Notes: generated by a model not told the origin, from the letters alone. Positions 7,512 to 17,491 are shown, counted from the first letter of the stretch. The stretch: 51,200 bases of DNA from an uncultured Desulfovibrio sp. (GCF_944327235.1 NZ_CALVHE010000009.1:1-51200); one strand, 5' to 3'. Numbers and translations: made by a program.

Positions 7512-7540
7512 GGTATAGCTCAGTTGGCCAAACTTGGCAA
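7512..7540 (-). promoter_or_regulatory. Sigma-70 promoter of tRNA-His
   Basis: TTGCCA (7535-7540) and TATACC (7512-7517) are separated by exactly 17 bases, directly upstream of the tRNA. The plus-strand text of this site looks like a tRNA D-arm by chance. Confidence 0.75.
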
Positions 7541-7699
7541 GAAAAATTTTGCATCGCCCGACATCTGGATTTTTTCTAGAAAAAGCACTAGGGTGAAGAG
7601 GACGACGGTCGTGTCGGGATACCGCCCGTCGCCTCAGGGATCGAGGGCGCGCAAAGCGGCCGACGAACAGAAAGAACATGTCTTTTTCAGCGGGACGAT

Positions 7700-8956
7700 A
7701 TGGATAAACTCATCATCGAGGGCGGCGTCAGGCTGCAGGGTACCATTGCCGTCAACGGCTCCAAGAACGCCGCGCTTCCCATATTGTTTGCGGCCATCTT
7801 GCTGGACGGTCCCGCTCGTCTCGAGAACGTGCCGGACCTGCGCGACATCCACACTACGCTGCATCTGCTCGACGTGCTGGGCTGCGCCTGCGACTACGCC
7901 GATCACCGGGCGGAGATCCGTCCCGGCGATCTGCATCCCGAAGCCCCCTATGATCTGGTCAAGACCATGCGGGCCTCCGTGCTGTGTCTGGGGCCGCTGC
8001 TGGCGCGCATCGGCCAGGCGCGCGTGGCGCTGCCGGGCGGTTGCGCCATCGGGGCTCGCCCCGTGGATCAGCACCTCAAGGGGCTGGAGCTCATGGGCGC
8101 GCACTTCGAGTTGGCGGAGGGCTACATCATCGGGAGCTGCCGCCGCCTGAACGGCGCGCATGTCACCTTCGACATGCCTACGGTGGGCGGGACGGAGAAC
8201 CTGCTCATGGCCGCCGTGCTGGCCGAAGGGGAGACCCTGCTGGAAAATGCCGCCCGCGAGCCGGAAGTGGTGGATTTGGCGCGCTTCCTGCGCGCCTGCG
8301 GCGCGCAGATCGAAGGGGAGGGCACCAGCAGCATCCGCATCCGGGGAGTGAGTTCCCTGCACGGAGCTGCCTACAGCATCATGCCCGACCGCATCGAGGC
8401 CGGTACCTTCCTTGCCGCCGCGGGGATCACGGGCGGGGATCTTCTGCTGCCCAACTGCCCCTACGAAGAGCTGGAGGCCGTCATCCTCAAGCTCAACAGC
8501 ATGGGCATGGAGATCAGCCGGACGCCCGAAGGCGTGCGTGCGCGCTGTGCCCAGCCCCTGCGCGGCACCGATGTCAGGACCCAGCCCTATCCGGGCTTCC
8601 CCACCGACATGCAGGCGCAGATCATGGCGCTCATGTGTCTGGCGCAAGGGGCCAGCATGGTGGAAGAAAGCATTTTTGAGAATCGCTTCATGCATGTGCA
8701 GGAACTGGCCCGCATGGGTGCGGATATCAGGATCTCCGGGCACACGGCCATGGTGCGCGGTGTGGAGCGCCTCACCGGCGCGCCGGTCATGGCCTCCGAT
8801 CTGCGGGCCAGCGCCTCGCTGGTGCTGGCCGGGCTGGCGGCGCAGGGCACGACGCAGGTCCAGCGCATCTACCATCTTGACCGGGGCTATGAGCGCATCG
8901 AGGACAAGCTCGGCGCTGTGGGGGCGCGCATCCGGCGCGCGCCGGAAAACGCCTGA
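7700..8956 (+). CDS. murA: UDP-N-acetylglucosamine 1-carboxyvinyltransferase (MurA)
   Basis: MurA transfers enolpyruvate from PEP to UDP-GlcNAc in the cytoplasm, the first committed step of peptidoglycan synthesis and the target of fosfomycin. The 418 residues match the family length. The opening MDKLIIEGG, the KNAALP motif (K22-N23) and the loop [15 protein letters not shown] are present. The catalytic cysteine falls exactly at position 115, so the enzyme is predicted to be fosfomycin-sensitive at this site. It stands alone after the tRNA pair and is followed by a degenerate family B repeat. Confidence 0.97.
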   Translation: MDKLIIEGGVRLQGTIAVNGSKNAALPILFAAILLDGPARLENVPDLRDIHTTLHLLDVLGCACDYADHRAEIRPGDLHPEAPYDLVKTMRASVLCLGPLLARIGQARVALPGGCAIGARPVDQHLKGLELMGAHFELAEGYIIGSCRRLNGAHVTFDMPTVGGTENLLMAAVLAEGETLLENAAREPEVVDLARFLRACGAQIEGEGTSSIRIRGVSSLHGAAYSIMPDRIEAGTFLAAAGITGGDLLLPNCPYEELEAVILKLNSMGMEISRTPEGVRARCAQPLRGTDVRTQPYPGFPTDMQAQIMALMCLAQGASMVEESIFENRFMHVQELARMGADIRISGHTAMVRGVERLTGAPVMASDLRASASLVLAGLAAQGTTQVQRIYHLDRGYERIEDKLGAVGARIRRAPENA

Positions 8957-9077
8957 GCGGCGTGAGGCGGCGGCACAGCGTCGTCCGGCCCAAACCAGGC
9001 GGGAAGACCGCGGTTTCCCGCGAAACGACAGGCCGTATGGCTTGGAGCGCGAAGCGTTCCAAACGAAAACATTCTTG
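8957..9077. repeat. Dispersed repeat family B, degenerate copy
   Basis: It retains the family B core in inverted orientation: GGCGGCGGCACAGCG, a CCGCGGTTTCCCGCG hairpin, GAAACGACAGGCCGTATGG and GCGTTCCAAACGAAAACAT. The terminal GAGCATTTT arms are eroded. Confidence 0.7.
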
Positions 9078-9129
9078 AGATGAAGGTTCTTCTCTTTTGC
9101 ACGATCGCAAGGGACTGAAGGAGTGGGAC

Positions 9130-9789
9130 GTGCGTCCGATACTTTGCTTACTGTTGCTGCTGACCGCCGTTTTGCCGCTTTCCGGCTGCGGATACAGCGC
9201 CTATGGCCTGTATGACGACAAGCGCCTCATGGACACCATCACCGACGACAAGGGTATCGCCACGGCCATCAAGACCGATCTGCTGGACAATAGTTTCAGT
9301 CAGGGCTGGGGCACGGCGGTGTACTGCTACTACGGACATGTGTTCCTTGTGGGCGAAGTGCCCCAGAACATGCAGGACAAGGCCGTGACCATCGCCCGCC
9401 GCCATAAGGGCGTCCGCTCGGTCACCACGCACTGGTTCTCCCCGGCCACGAGCGAGACGAGCGATCTCGTGCTGGCGGCCAAGTTGCGCACGGCACTCAT
9501 CCGCAAGGACAAGCTGAGTTCCACGCGTATCGATACCGAAGTCAACGCCGGTCGCGTCGTGCTGCTGGGTGTGGTGGAGAACGCCGCCGAACGCGGACTG
9601 GCGCTGGACGCCGCGCGCCGGGTGGAAGGCGTGACTTCCGTGAAGAGCTACCTCATGACGCCTCCCAGCGCCACGGATGAGGGCTTGAAGCCGGTAGCCG
9701 TCGACGGTGCGCCGAAGAAGGCAGCCCCGGCGGCAGGCGGCGCCAGTGCCGCCCCGAAGCAGTCAGGGCTTGAGGAGCGCAGTCTGTAG
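9130..9789 (+). CDS. BON-domain outer-membrane lipoprotein (YraP/DolP-like)
   Basis: The chosen start is GTG at 9130, 8 bases after an AAGGAG. This gives a clean lipoprotein signal peptide (VRPILCLLLLLTAVLPLSGC) with lipobox LSGC. An upstream TTG at 9097 would add a charged tail before the signal. Two BON domains follow, at about residues 38-105 (with TAVYCYYGHVFLVGEVP) and 110-185 (with VNAGRVVLLGVVENAAE). Then comes a low-complexity Ala/Lys/Pro tail of 35 residues. The 219-residue layout resembles YraP/DolP, a lipoprotein tied to outer-membrane integrity. The gene is monocistronic with a strong terminator. Confidence 0.9.
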   Translation: MRPILCLLLLLTAVLPLSGCGYSAYGLYDDKRLMDTITDDKGIATAIKTDLLDNSFSQGWGTAVYCYYGHVFLVGEVPQNMQDKAVTIARRHKGVRSVTTHWFSPATSETSDLVLAAKLRTALIRKDKLSSTRIDTEVNAGRVVLLGVVENAAERGLALDAARRVEGVTSVKSYLMTPPSATDEGLKPVAVDGAPKKAAPAAGGASAAPKQSGLEERSL

Positions 9790-9817
9790 CGGAAAAAATT
9801 TTTCCTTCCTTGTCCGA

Positions 9818-9853
9818 GCGGCAGCCTTTCCCCGGGGCTGCCGCTGATTTTTT
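9818..9853 (+). terminator. Intrinsic terminator of the BON lipoprotein gene
   Basis: GCGGCAGCC (9818-9826) pairs perfectly with GGCTGCCGC (9836-9844), followed by a run of six T. Confidence 0.88.
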
Positions 9854-9872
9854 GCCGGGACGGCCAAGGTCT

Positions 9873-10155
9873 GTCAGTAATATTTTTACAAATAATCCGG
9901 CGGTTAAGGAAAGAAAACTGTACACGTTCCGCTTGTCTTTGGGGCGGGGGCGCCGCGCGTCCCTTCCCCCCAAACTGGCAACGAATAGTGTTAGAGCAAT
10001 TCCACATTGAAAATGTGGATTGCTCTGGTAGTCGCGAGAGCGACTACCCGCAACCGAACACACGGAAAAACCACGCTTTTTCCGTAGTGTGAGGGCAGCG
10101 TCAGCATTGAAATTGGACACAATTTCAATGCGAACCCGCTCTAACAAGCCCTAGT
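9873..10155. repeat. Dispersed repeat family C copy interrupted by a family A element
   Basis: The left part (9873-9992) holds family C text: TTTTACAAATAAT, CTGTACACGTTCCGCTTGT, CCCTTCCCCCCAAACTGGCAACGAATAGTGTTA. The missing right end (TAACAAGCCCTAG) reappears at 10143-10155, after the family A element. The family A element therefore entered this copy. Confidence 0.78.
9991..10144. repeat. Dispersed hairpin repeat, family A, copy 2, TA-flanked
   Basis: It contains the same four stem-loops as copy 1; here the fourth is a perfect CATTGAAATTG...CAATTTCAATG. The ends GAGC...GCTC extend into imperfect 22-base terminal inverted repeats (16 matches by eye). Both ends abut TA, consistent with a two-base target duplication inside the family C copy. 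The remaining 10156-10242 holds no gene. Confidence 0.82.
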
Positions 10156-10242
10156 TTATACGAAGGGCGGGAGGAAGAGCACGCACCGCGTCCAGAGGTA
10201 GCGAGAGGCGCGGGACGGAGATGGGGCGACCGTGAACGGCCG

Positions 10243-11940
<1,698 letters not shown>

Positions 11941-11942
11941 GG

Positions 11943-12539
11943 CTAGGCCCCCGGACGCAGATAGGAACTGATGAGGGAGTCGTAGCGCGATGTGGCCTCA
12001 AAGGCGCGCGAGGCCATCATTTGCCGGAACTCCAGTCCCACCTGCATGTTGTTGGCTTCCAGCTCTTCCTGTGCGCGGGCATACCACTGGGTGCCGGGCA
12101 GCACGAGGATGCTGTGGAAGTTCTTGGCCGCGGCGCGGATCATGCAGGGACCGCCGATATCGATCTCCTCCACGGCCTGCTCCAGCGAGAGCTTGCGCTC
12201 CACCGCTCCGGCAAAGTCGTAGAGGTTCACGCAGACGAGATCAAAGGGGCGTATGCCCTTTTCCGCCAGCGTGGCCAGATGTTCGGGGTCGTCCTTGCTG
12301 GCCAGGATGCCGGCATGGATCTTGGGGTGCAGGGTCTTGACGCGGCCGCCGAGGATCTCGGGGAAACCGGTCACGGAACTGACGGCGGTCACCGGCAGCC
12401 CGGCGGCTTCCAGCGCTTTCTGCGTGCCGCCCGTGGAGACCAGTTCCACCCCGTGCGAGGAAAGGAAGCGGGCAAAATCCACCAGTCCGGTCTTGTCGGT
12501 AACGCTCAGGATGGCGCGACGAATGGGAAGCATATCCAT
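11943..12539 (-). CDS. IMP cyclohydrolase (PurH N-terminal domain only)
   Basis: This enzyme closes FAICAR to IMP, the last step of purine synthesis. The 198 residues correspond to the MGS-like cyclohydrolase domain of PurH. Family motifs are RAILSVTDKTGL, STGGT, RVKTLHPKIHAGIL, VNLYDF and IDIGGPCMIRAAAKN. The AICAR formyltransferase domain that normally follows (another 300 residues) is absent, and hflX begins immediately after the stop. A separate transformylase must act elsewhere. A sigma-70 promoter lies at 12694-12722, giving a GC-rich leader of about 145 bases. The ATG has a weak upstream SD (AGAGGAG at distance 10). Confidence 0.92.
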   Translation of the reverse strand: MDMLPIRRAILSVTDKTGLVDFARFLSSHGVELVSTGGTQKALEAAGLPVTAVSSVTGFPEILGGRVKTLHPKIHAGILASKDDPEHLATLAEKGIRPFDLVCVNLYDFAGAVERKLSLEQAVEEIDIGGPCMIRAAAKNFHSILVLPGTQWYARAQEELEANNMQVGLEFRQMMASRAFEATSRYDSLISSYLRPGA

Positions 12540-12693
12540 GGACAGACTCCTCTTCTCACAAGAATTCCCGCCTTCCGCACGACAACGGGACGCCGTCCGG
12601 CCGCTGCGGGAAAGGCGGCCTCACGTCCCCGGCGGCGGTCCGCCGGAGAGCGACGGGCTTGCCGGCGGCGCGGCATACGGGGCCCGTGAGGCG

Positions 12694-12722
12694 AGTATGC
12701 CCAAAAGCGACGCATGATGCAA
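12694..12722 (-). promoter_or_regulatory. Sigma-70 promoter upstream of IMP cyclohydrolase/hflX
   Basis: TTGCAT and CATACT are spaced 17 bases apart on the minus strand. The transcript would carry a leader of about 145 bases with strong hairpins (CCGGCGG...CCGCCGG). I looked for ZTP or purine riboswitch landmarks and could not make either fit. Confidence 0.55.
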
Positions 12723-13176
12723 TGTGATTCGGAAGGGTTAGGCGCGGGCCTCTCCTGCCTGAGGGAAGGCCCCCGCATCGCATGTCGCCCGTCGCTTGTT
12801 CGCGTTCTCCTGACCGGCTTTCCGCATCAGCCCCTGCGGGAAACTTCCGGTCGGGCGCAGCATGATGCGGTCCGCTCGGGCGTTTTCCCGTCCGGCAGCA
12901 GGCGGACAGGTGGCGGCTGGGGCGGTATGGGGCTGCGGCAAGGTCCCTGCGCATATTTTTGCGGTCTTTGGGGCATGATCGTGGCTGTAGGCGCGGTGTT
13001 TTCCCCGAACGACGACAATATGGCTTGAGGCCGGGATCATGTCCGGCGGGGAGCGCTGCCGGAGCCGCCTTGCGCGGAGCCGCTCAGATTCCTATAGTGC
13101 GGGAGCACGGGAGAGGCGCGGCGGCGTCCCGGATAGGGAAGAGGACGCTGGCGGCCGGTGATCAAAGGAGGCGCGT
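12723..13176. other. Intergenic region before xth, no gene seen
   Basis: This is a 454-base GC-rich stretch between divergent genes. Frames exist on both strands, but none has an SD or family-like sequence. The xth promoter should lie in the last 150 bases. Confidence 0.4.
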
Positions 13177-13989
13177 ATGCGCATCAAGCTTGTTTCATGG
13201 AACGTCAACGGACTGCGTGCCGTCTCCGCCAAGGCGGAATGGCGCTGGTTCACGGAAAGCGACGCTCAAGTGGTGGCGTTGCAGGAAACCAAGGCCCAGC
13301 CGGAGCAGCTCGCGCCGGAAGTGGCCTCCCCGCAGGGCTGGCAGAGCCATTGGGCCTCCAGTACGGTCAGGAAGGGCTATTCCGGCGTGGCGGTGTTCAG
13401 TCGACTGGAGCCGCTTGCCGTGCGGTGCGAGCTGCCGGATCCCCAGTGGCAGGGCGAGGGGCGGCTCCTGCATCTGGAATTCGAGCATTTCCATTTTTTC
13501 AATGGCTATTTCCCCAATGGCGGCGCGGAAGAGCTGGACGAGAACGGCAAGCCCACGGGACGATTCAAACGGGTGCCGTACAAGATGGGCTTTTTCGACG
13601 CCTTCGTGCGCTACGCCGAGGAGTGCCGCAAGAGCAAGCCCATCGTGGTCTGCGGCGATTTCAACATCGCCCATCGGCCCATAGATCTGGCCCGCCCCCG
13701 GCAAAATGAGAAAAATACCGGCTTTTTGCCGGAAGAGCGCGCCTTTTTGGACAGTTTTACCGCTCTGGGCTATGTGGATACCTTCCGCCATGTGCACGGA
13801 GACGAGGCCGGACGCTATTCGTGGTGGTCCTACAAGACGCGCGCACGGGAAAAGAACATCGGTTGGCGCATCGACTATTTCTTTGTTTCCGAGGAACTGA
13901 GACCGGCCATCGTCGACGCCTGGATCGAGGACGACATCTACGGTTCGGATCATTGCCCTGTGGGGCTTGCGCTGGACATGCGGGACTAG
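13177..13989 (+). CDS. xth: Exodeoxyribonuclease III / AP endonuclease
   Basis: This Mg-dependent repair nuclease cuts DNA at abasic sites and trims 3' ends. The 270 residues show the exonuclease-endonuclease-phosphatase fold: SWNVNGLRA, LQETKAQ (metal-binding Glu), GYSGVAVFSR, NGYFPNG, GDFNIAHRPIDL (catalytic Asp/Asn), YSWWSYKTRAREKNIGWRIDYF, and the closing GSDHCPVGL (catalytic Asp-His). A strong SD (AAAGGAGG) precedes the ATG. The TAG stop uses the TA that bounds the family C repeat downstream. Removing the repeat would restore the same stop. Confidence 0.96.
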   Translation: MRIKLVSWNVNGLRAVSAKAEWRWFTESDAQVVALQETKAQPEQLAPEVASPQGWQSHWASSTVRKGYSGVAVFSRLEPLAVRCELPDPQWQGEGRLLHLEFEHFHFFNGYFPNGGAEELDENGKPTGRFKRVPYKMGFFDAFVRYAEECRKSKPIVVCGDFNIAHRPIDLARPRQNEKNTGFLPEERAFLDSFTALGYVDTFRHVHGDEAGRYSWWSYKTRAREKNIGWRIDYFFVSEELRPAIVDAWIEDDIYGSDHCPVGLALDMRD

Positions 13990-14284
13990 GGCCTGCGAAC
14001 ACTAATTTTACAAATAATTTCAGTAGATAAGTCTATCGACCGTACACGCTCCGCTTGTCATAGAGGCGGGGTTGCCTCGTGTCCCTGACTCTTCCCCCGG
14101 TAAAGCGCGCTGGGGAAGGGATGGGGGCTTGGGGGGAAGGGAGCGACCGAAAGGCGGCCCGCAGGGCGTGCCCGTTAGGCGGCAAAGGAGCCTTACGGGC
14201 ATCGACAGCAGAGCGGCCCGCTCCAGCGCCGACGGAGGGTTTTCCCCTCCCCCCAAACAGGCAACGAATAGTGTTAACAGGCCC
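13989..14284. repeat. Dispersed repeat family C, most complete copy
   Basis: It spans 296 bases between TA dinucleotides (13987-13988 and 14285-14286). The ends are inverted: GGGCCTGCGAACAC at the left and GTGTTAACAGGCCC at the right. Inside are a TTTTACAAATAATTTCA segment, CTTCCCCCGGTAAAGCGCGC, and GCCCGTTAGGCGGCAAAGGAGCCTTACGGGC, which folds into a hairpin. The rest of the gap to 14368 shows nothing beyond the upstream region of the next gene. Confidence 0.82.
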
Positions 14285-14368
14285 TAGTCAGCGCTATGGG
14301 CCGCGGCGGCCGTGAAAGAGCGGTCCGCCGCGAGGCTGCGGGGAGCATCCCGAGTCTGAGGGGGGAGC

Positions 14369-15076
14369 ATGAAGACCATTGGCCTGCTTGGCGGTATGCA
14401 CTGGGAGCGTACGGCGGCCTATTATCACGGCATCAATGCCGTCGTGCGCGAGCAACTCGGCGGGGTGCACTCGGCCCCGTGTCTTATTTGCAGCGTCGAC
14501 TATCATCCCATACGGCAGAGCCTCCTGGCCGGCCAGTGGGCGGAGGTGGGGCAGGCGCTGGGGGAGGCGGCGCGATCATTGGAGCGTGGCGGGGCCGACT
14601 TCCTGGTGATCTGCACCAATATCATGCACAAGGTGGCCGCGCCGGTGCGGGCGGCGGTGGGCATCCCCCTGCTGCATGTGGCGGATGTGGCGGCCTGCCG
14701 TCTGCGCGCCGCCGGATTTTCCCGTGTGGGGCTCGTGGGGACCCGTCAGGTCATGGAGCAGGATTTCCACCGCGAACCGCTGGAGCGTCTGGGACTGGAG
14801 ATCATCACTCCCGAGGCGGAGGAACGGCGCTGGTGTCATGAGCTGATCGCGCGGGAACTCTGGTGCGGCCCCCTGCGCGCGCCGGAGCGGGAGCTCATGC
14901 GGCGGATGCTGGCCGACATGGCCGCGCGGGGTGCGCAGGTTATCCTGGTGGGCTGCACGGCGCTGACGCCGCACCTGACCCAGGAGGATTCCCCTGTGCC
15001 CTTGTGGGCGAGCGACTCCCTGCACGCGCACGAGGCGGCCCTTGTGGGACTGGAGGAGGTCCCGCTGCCGGAGTAG
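14369..15076 (+). CDS. Aspartate/glutamate racemase family protein (YgeA-like)
   Basis: This family interconverts L- and D-amino acids without a cofactor, using two cysteines. The 235 residues begin MKTIGLLGGMHWERTAAYY, a variant of the family GGMSWEST. The first catalytic cysteine is in ICTNIMHKVA and the second in LVGCTALTPHL, where most members have LGCTEI. VGLVGTRQVMEQDFH is also typical. The replaced Glu after the second cysteine may shift substrate choice, so aspartate is a guess. The gene stands alone; an AGGGGGGAG SD precedes the ATG. Confidence 0.86.
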   Translation: MKTIGLLGGMHWERTAAYYHGINAVVREQLGGVHSAPCLICSVDYHPIRQSLLAGQWAEVGQALGEAARSLERGGADFLVICTNIMHKVAAPVRAAVGIPLLHVADVAACRLRAAGFSRVGLVGTRQVMEQDFHREPLERLGLEIITPEAEERRWCHELIARELWCGPLRAPERELMRRMLADMAARGAQVILVGCTALTPHLTQEDSPVPLWASDSLHAHEAALVGLEEVPLPE

Positions 15077-15123
15077 GCGGACAGGCTGTGTCCCGCCCGG
15101 TGGAGGTTTTTTCCGCCTGAATG

Positions 15124-15161
15124 AAAACGCCCCTGATCCGCTGAGGAAAAGGGGCGTTTCT
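15124..15161 (+). terminator. Terminator-like hairpin after the racemase gene
   Basis: AAACGCCCC pairs with GGGGCGTTT around a loop containing TCCGCTGA. The T run is short on both strands, so it could act weakly in either direction. Confidence 0.6.
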
Positions 15162-15214
15162 GCCGAACGGACGCTGTGTGCACCCGCAGGACAGGCAAAA
15201 GCTGCATGTTTCTA

Positions 15215-15358
15215 AAGCATTTTCAGTTTGAAACGCGTTGCGTCTCAAACCATACGGCCTGGCGTTTCGCGGAAAAAACGCGGTTTTTCCGCTCACGTTG
15301 GGCCGGGCGGCGCTGTGCTGCCGCCTCGCATTTTGCCTTTTTCAAAGGCAAAATGCTC
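15215..15358. repeat. Dispersed repeat family B, TA-flanked copy
   Basis: This 144-base copy lies between TA at 15213-15214 and 15359-15360. The ends AAGCATTTT...AAAATGCTC are inverted. Internal hairpins are GAAACGCGTTGCGTCTC, CGCGGTTTTTCCGCT and GCATTTTGCCTTT...AAAGGCAAAATGC. Confidence 0.82.
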
Positions 15359-15401
15359 TAACTGGCGCCGGGGGGATGGTTCCCGGCGAACGGCGCCGCG
15401 G

Positions 15402-15686
15402 TTAGTCCAGCAGGCCCAGCAGACGCGCCACGCGCTGCTCGTTGAGGCCGGAGTGCGCCTGCAGCATCTGTTCGTTCTGCTGGGCGGCTTGCGCTTCGAC
15501 CTGCTGCAGGGTCTGCTGCAGCTCTTCGTTATTGAGCATATGCGGGGTCTCCACCGGGCGCTGCGTCAGTTCGGGCGCGGCGGAAGAAGCCGTCTGTCCC
15601 GCGGACATCATGCTGTTCATACGCTCCTGATGCGTGGGCATATACGGGCCAAGGTCGTTATTGCGGAAACGAATCTGCATATCCAT
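15402..15686 (-). CDS. Small conserved-looking hypothetical protein
   Basis: This is a 94-residue soluble protein of unknown function. The start at 15686 has a good SD (GAAGGAGATT). The second half (about 50-94) is Gln/Glu-rich and helical, likely a coiled coil (LQQTLQQVEAQAAQQNEQM), ending in RVARLLGLLD. There is no signal peptide, membrane segment or cysteine. It is isolated, with family B repeats on both sides. The SD and the balanced composition make it a real gene; I do not recognise the family. Confidence 0.7.
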   Translation of the reverse strand: MDMQIRFRNNDLGPYMPTHQERMNSMMSAGQTASSAAPELTQRPVETPHMLNNEELQQTLQQVEAQAAQQNEQMLQAHSGLNEQRVARLLGLLD

Positions 15687-15890
15687 ACGGAATCTCCTTC
15701 AGATGGGGCTCCAGAAGACGGGGCGGCAAATCACGCCGCATGACAGGATGTGCAAAGAACATGCCGTACAGGGAGGAATTTTCTTCCCGCCGAGGGTATC
15801 TCGGAAAATGGGCGGCAGCGACATCTCACCTGGATGAGCGGCAACAGGCGCGGTGCCATGACAAACGAAACGAACACGCGGGAGGATACG
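15687..15890. other. Intergenic, nothing definite
   Basis: This is upstream sequence of the small minus-strand gene. I see no clear promoter and no RNA gene. It is bounded on the right by a family B repeat. Confidence 0.3.
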
Positions 15891-16032
15891 GAGCATTTTG
15901 CCTTTGAAAAAGGCAAAATGCGGGGCGGCACGACTGCGCCGTCCAGCCAAAACCAAGCGGAAAAGCCGCGTTTTTCCGTGAAACGACAGGCCGTATGCTT
16001 GAAGCGCAAGGCGTTTCAAACTGAAAATGCTC
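15891..16032. repeat. Dispersed repeat family B, inverted orientation
   Basis: This copy runs from GAGCATTTTGCC to GAAAATGCTC. It starts with the GCCTTTGAAAAAGGC hairpin and carries GAAACGACAGGCCGTATG. No flanking TA remains. From 16033 to 16334 follows an AT-rich stretch (about 16130-16230) holding the upstream region of the SDR gene, with no firm promoter call. Confidence 0.8.
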
Positions 16033-16334
16033 CAAGTTCTCGACTCGGGCAGGCTGTTTCCAGCGCTGATGTGACGTGCGCGGCATGAAAGAGGAACAGG
16101 GGAGCCATCTCTGCGAAAATCCTTGATTATCACTTTTCTATACTATTCTTTATCATTTTTTTCAGAGGATATGAGTGATAAAAAGAGCATTTCTTGTTGA
16201 CTTTTTGTCCAACTGTTCCTGATGATGCATGTAGTATGCTGGAAAGATGAGTCCAAATATGCTCATCTATGCAGATCAATTGCTGGAATTTCCACGGGAT
16301 ACAGTGCCATGTGGACACGAACAAGGAGAGCTTG

Positions 16335-17087
16335 ATGCAAAAGACTGTCTTTATCACAGGGGGATCGACCGGTATCGGCAATGCCTGCGTACGCAAGTTC
16401 CATGCGTGCGGCTGGGATGTCGCCTTCATGGATGTGAATGCCGATGCGGGGATGAAGACGGCTGAAGAGCTGGGAAATGTCCTTTTTCTTTCCGGCGATA
16501 CCCGAAGCAAGGCGGATCTGGAAACGGCCGTGGCCAGGACCGTGGAGGCTTTCGGCGGCATCGACGGCATCGTCGCCAATGCGGGCATCCATCGCTGCAA
16601 TACGTTGCTGGACATCAGCGATGAAGAACTGGACATGATGATCGATGTCAACATCCAGGGAACGGTCAATACGTTGCGGGCCGCCGTCCCCTGCCTCAAA
16701 CGGGGAGGAAGCGTCGTCATCAACGCCTCGGATCAGTGCTATGTGGGCAAGCCCAACAGTTTCGGGTACGGACTCACCAAGGGGGCCATCGGCCAGATAG
16801 CCAGAAGTCTGGCCATCGACCTTGGGCCTCGCGGGATACGGGTCAATGCCGTCTGTGCGGGGACCATCAGAACGCCGCTGACGGAATCCCTTTTCCAAAA
16901 ATTCGCGGACATCACGCATGGGGGCAGCGTGGATGCTTACTGGCAAGCCGAGGCGGAGCAGTATCCCCTGGGCCGTGTGGGTGAAGCATCGGAAGTGGCG
17001 GAGCTCGTATTTTTTCTGGCCAGTGACGCCGCAAGCTTCATGACCGGCGGTCTCTATCTTGCCGATGGGGGACTTGTGGCGAAATAG
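16335..17087 (+). CDS. Short-chain dehydrogenase/reductase (SDR)
   Basis: This is a classical SDR of 250 residues, an NAD(P)-dependent oxidoreductase of unknown substrate. The start at 16335 follows AAGGAGAGC; an earlier frame start at 16269 has no SD. The cofactor motif TGGSTGIG lies at about 8-15, with an acidic residue after the second strand (FMDVNADAG) favouring NAD. NAGI, the catalytic Ser (INASDQ) and YGLTK follow, and FMTGGLYLADGG closes the fold. The loop after the active site is slightly long (LFQKFADITHGG). It is alone between repeats with an AT-rich upstream, so horizontal arrival is possible. Confidence 0.92.
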   Translation: MQKTVFITGGSTGIGNACVRKFHACGWDVAFMDVNADAGMKTAEELGNVLFLSGDTRSKADLETAVARTVEAFGGIDGIVANAGIHRCNTLLDISDEELDMMIDVNIQGTVNTLRAAVPCLKRGGSVVINASDQCYVGKPNSFGYGLTKGAIGQIARSLAIDLGPRGIRVNAVCAGTIRTPLTESLFQKFADITHGGSVDAYWQAEAEQYPLGRVGEASEVAELVFFLASDAASFMTGGLYLADGGLVAK

Positions 17088-17181
17088 CGGATCTCACGCG
17101 GGACACGGCACGTCATCATGATGCCTCGATCCGACCTGAGAGCCGGGCCCGGCTTTTGCGCAGATCGTATGCGTCGCTTCC

Positions 17182-17281
17182 GTGAGAATTTTTCAGTTTG
17201 GAGCGTTTCGCGGTAAGACGCGATTTTTCCACGCGCATTTGGCCGGGCGGCACGGTGCCGTCGCCCCGCGTTTAGTCTTTT
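17182..17281. repeat. Dispersed repeat family B, degenerate copy
   Basis: The left arm TTTTTCAGTTTG, the CGCGATTTTTCC hairpin and GGCCGGGCGGCACGGTGCCG remain. The right end is replaced by CGCGTTTAGTCTTTT. Confidence 0.65.
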
Positions 17282-17298
17282 CGATGACACAACGCACG

Positions 17299-17328
17299 AA
17301 AAAAGCCCCCTCGCTGGAGGGGGCTTTG
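17299..17328. terminator. Bidirectional terminator between repeats
   Basis: GCCCCCTC/GAGGGGGC stem with an A run before and T run after, placed between the SDR gene and the convergent TPR operon. It can serve both. Confidence 0.75.
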
Positions 17329-17347
17329 GATATGATGTGGCCGTCTG

Positions 17348-17491
17348 GAGCATTTTTAGTTTGAAACGCTTCGCGTTTCCAACCATACGGCCTGTCGTTT
17401 CGCGGAAAAAGCGCGGTTTTTCCGCTCACTTTGGGCCGGGCGGCGCTGTGCCGCCGCCTCGCATTTTGCCTTTTCCAAAGGCAAAATGCTC
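17348..17491. repeat. Dispersed repeat family B, full copy
   Basis: GAGCATTTTTAG...GCAAAATGCTC, with all three internal hairpins intact and close in sequence to 15215-15358. The flanks are TG rather than TA. Confidence 0.82.

Noticed and set aside
7505..7535. Plus-strand text resembling a tRNA D-arm (TATAGCTCAGTTGG), suggesting a tRNA fragment
   Set aside because: No anticodon or T-arm follows, and on the minus strand the same bases form a good -35/-10 pair for tRNA-His.
12540..12690. ZTP or purine riboswitch in the IMP cyclohydrolase leader
   Set aside because: Pieces such as GUCGUG occur, but the conserved order and pseudoknot partners do not fit.
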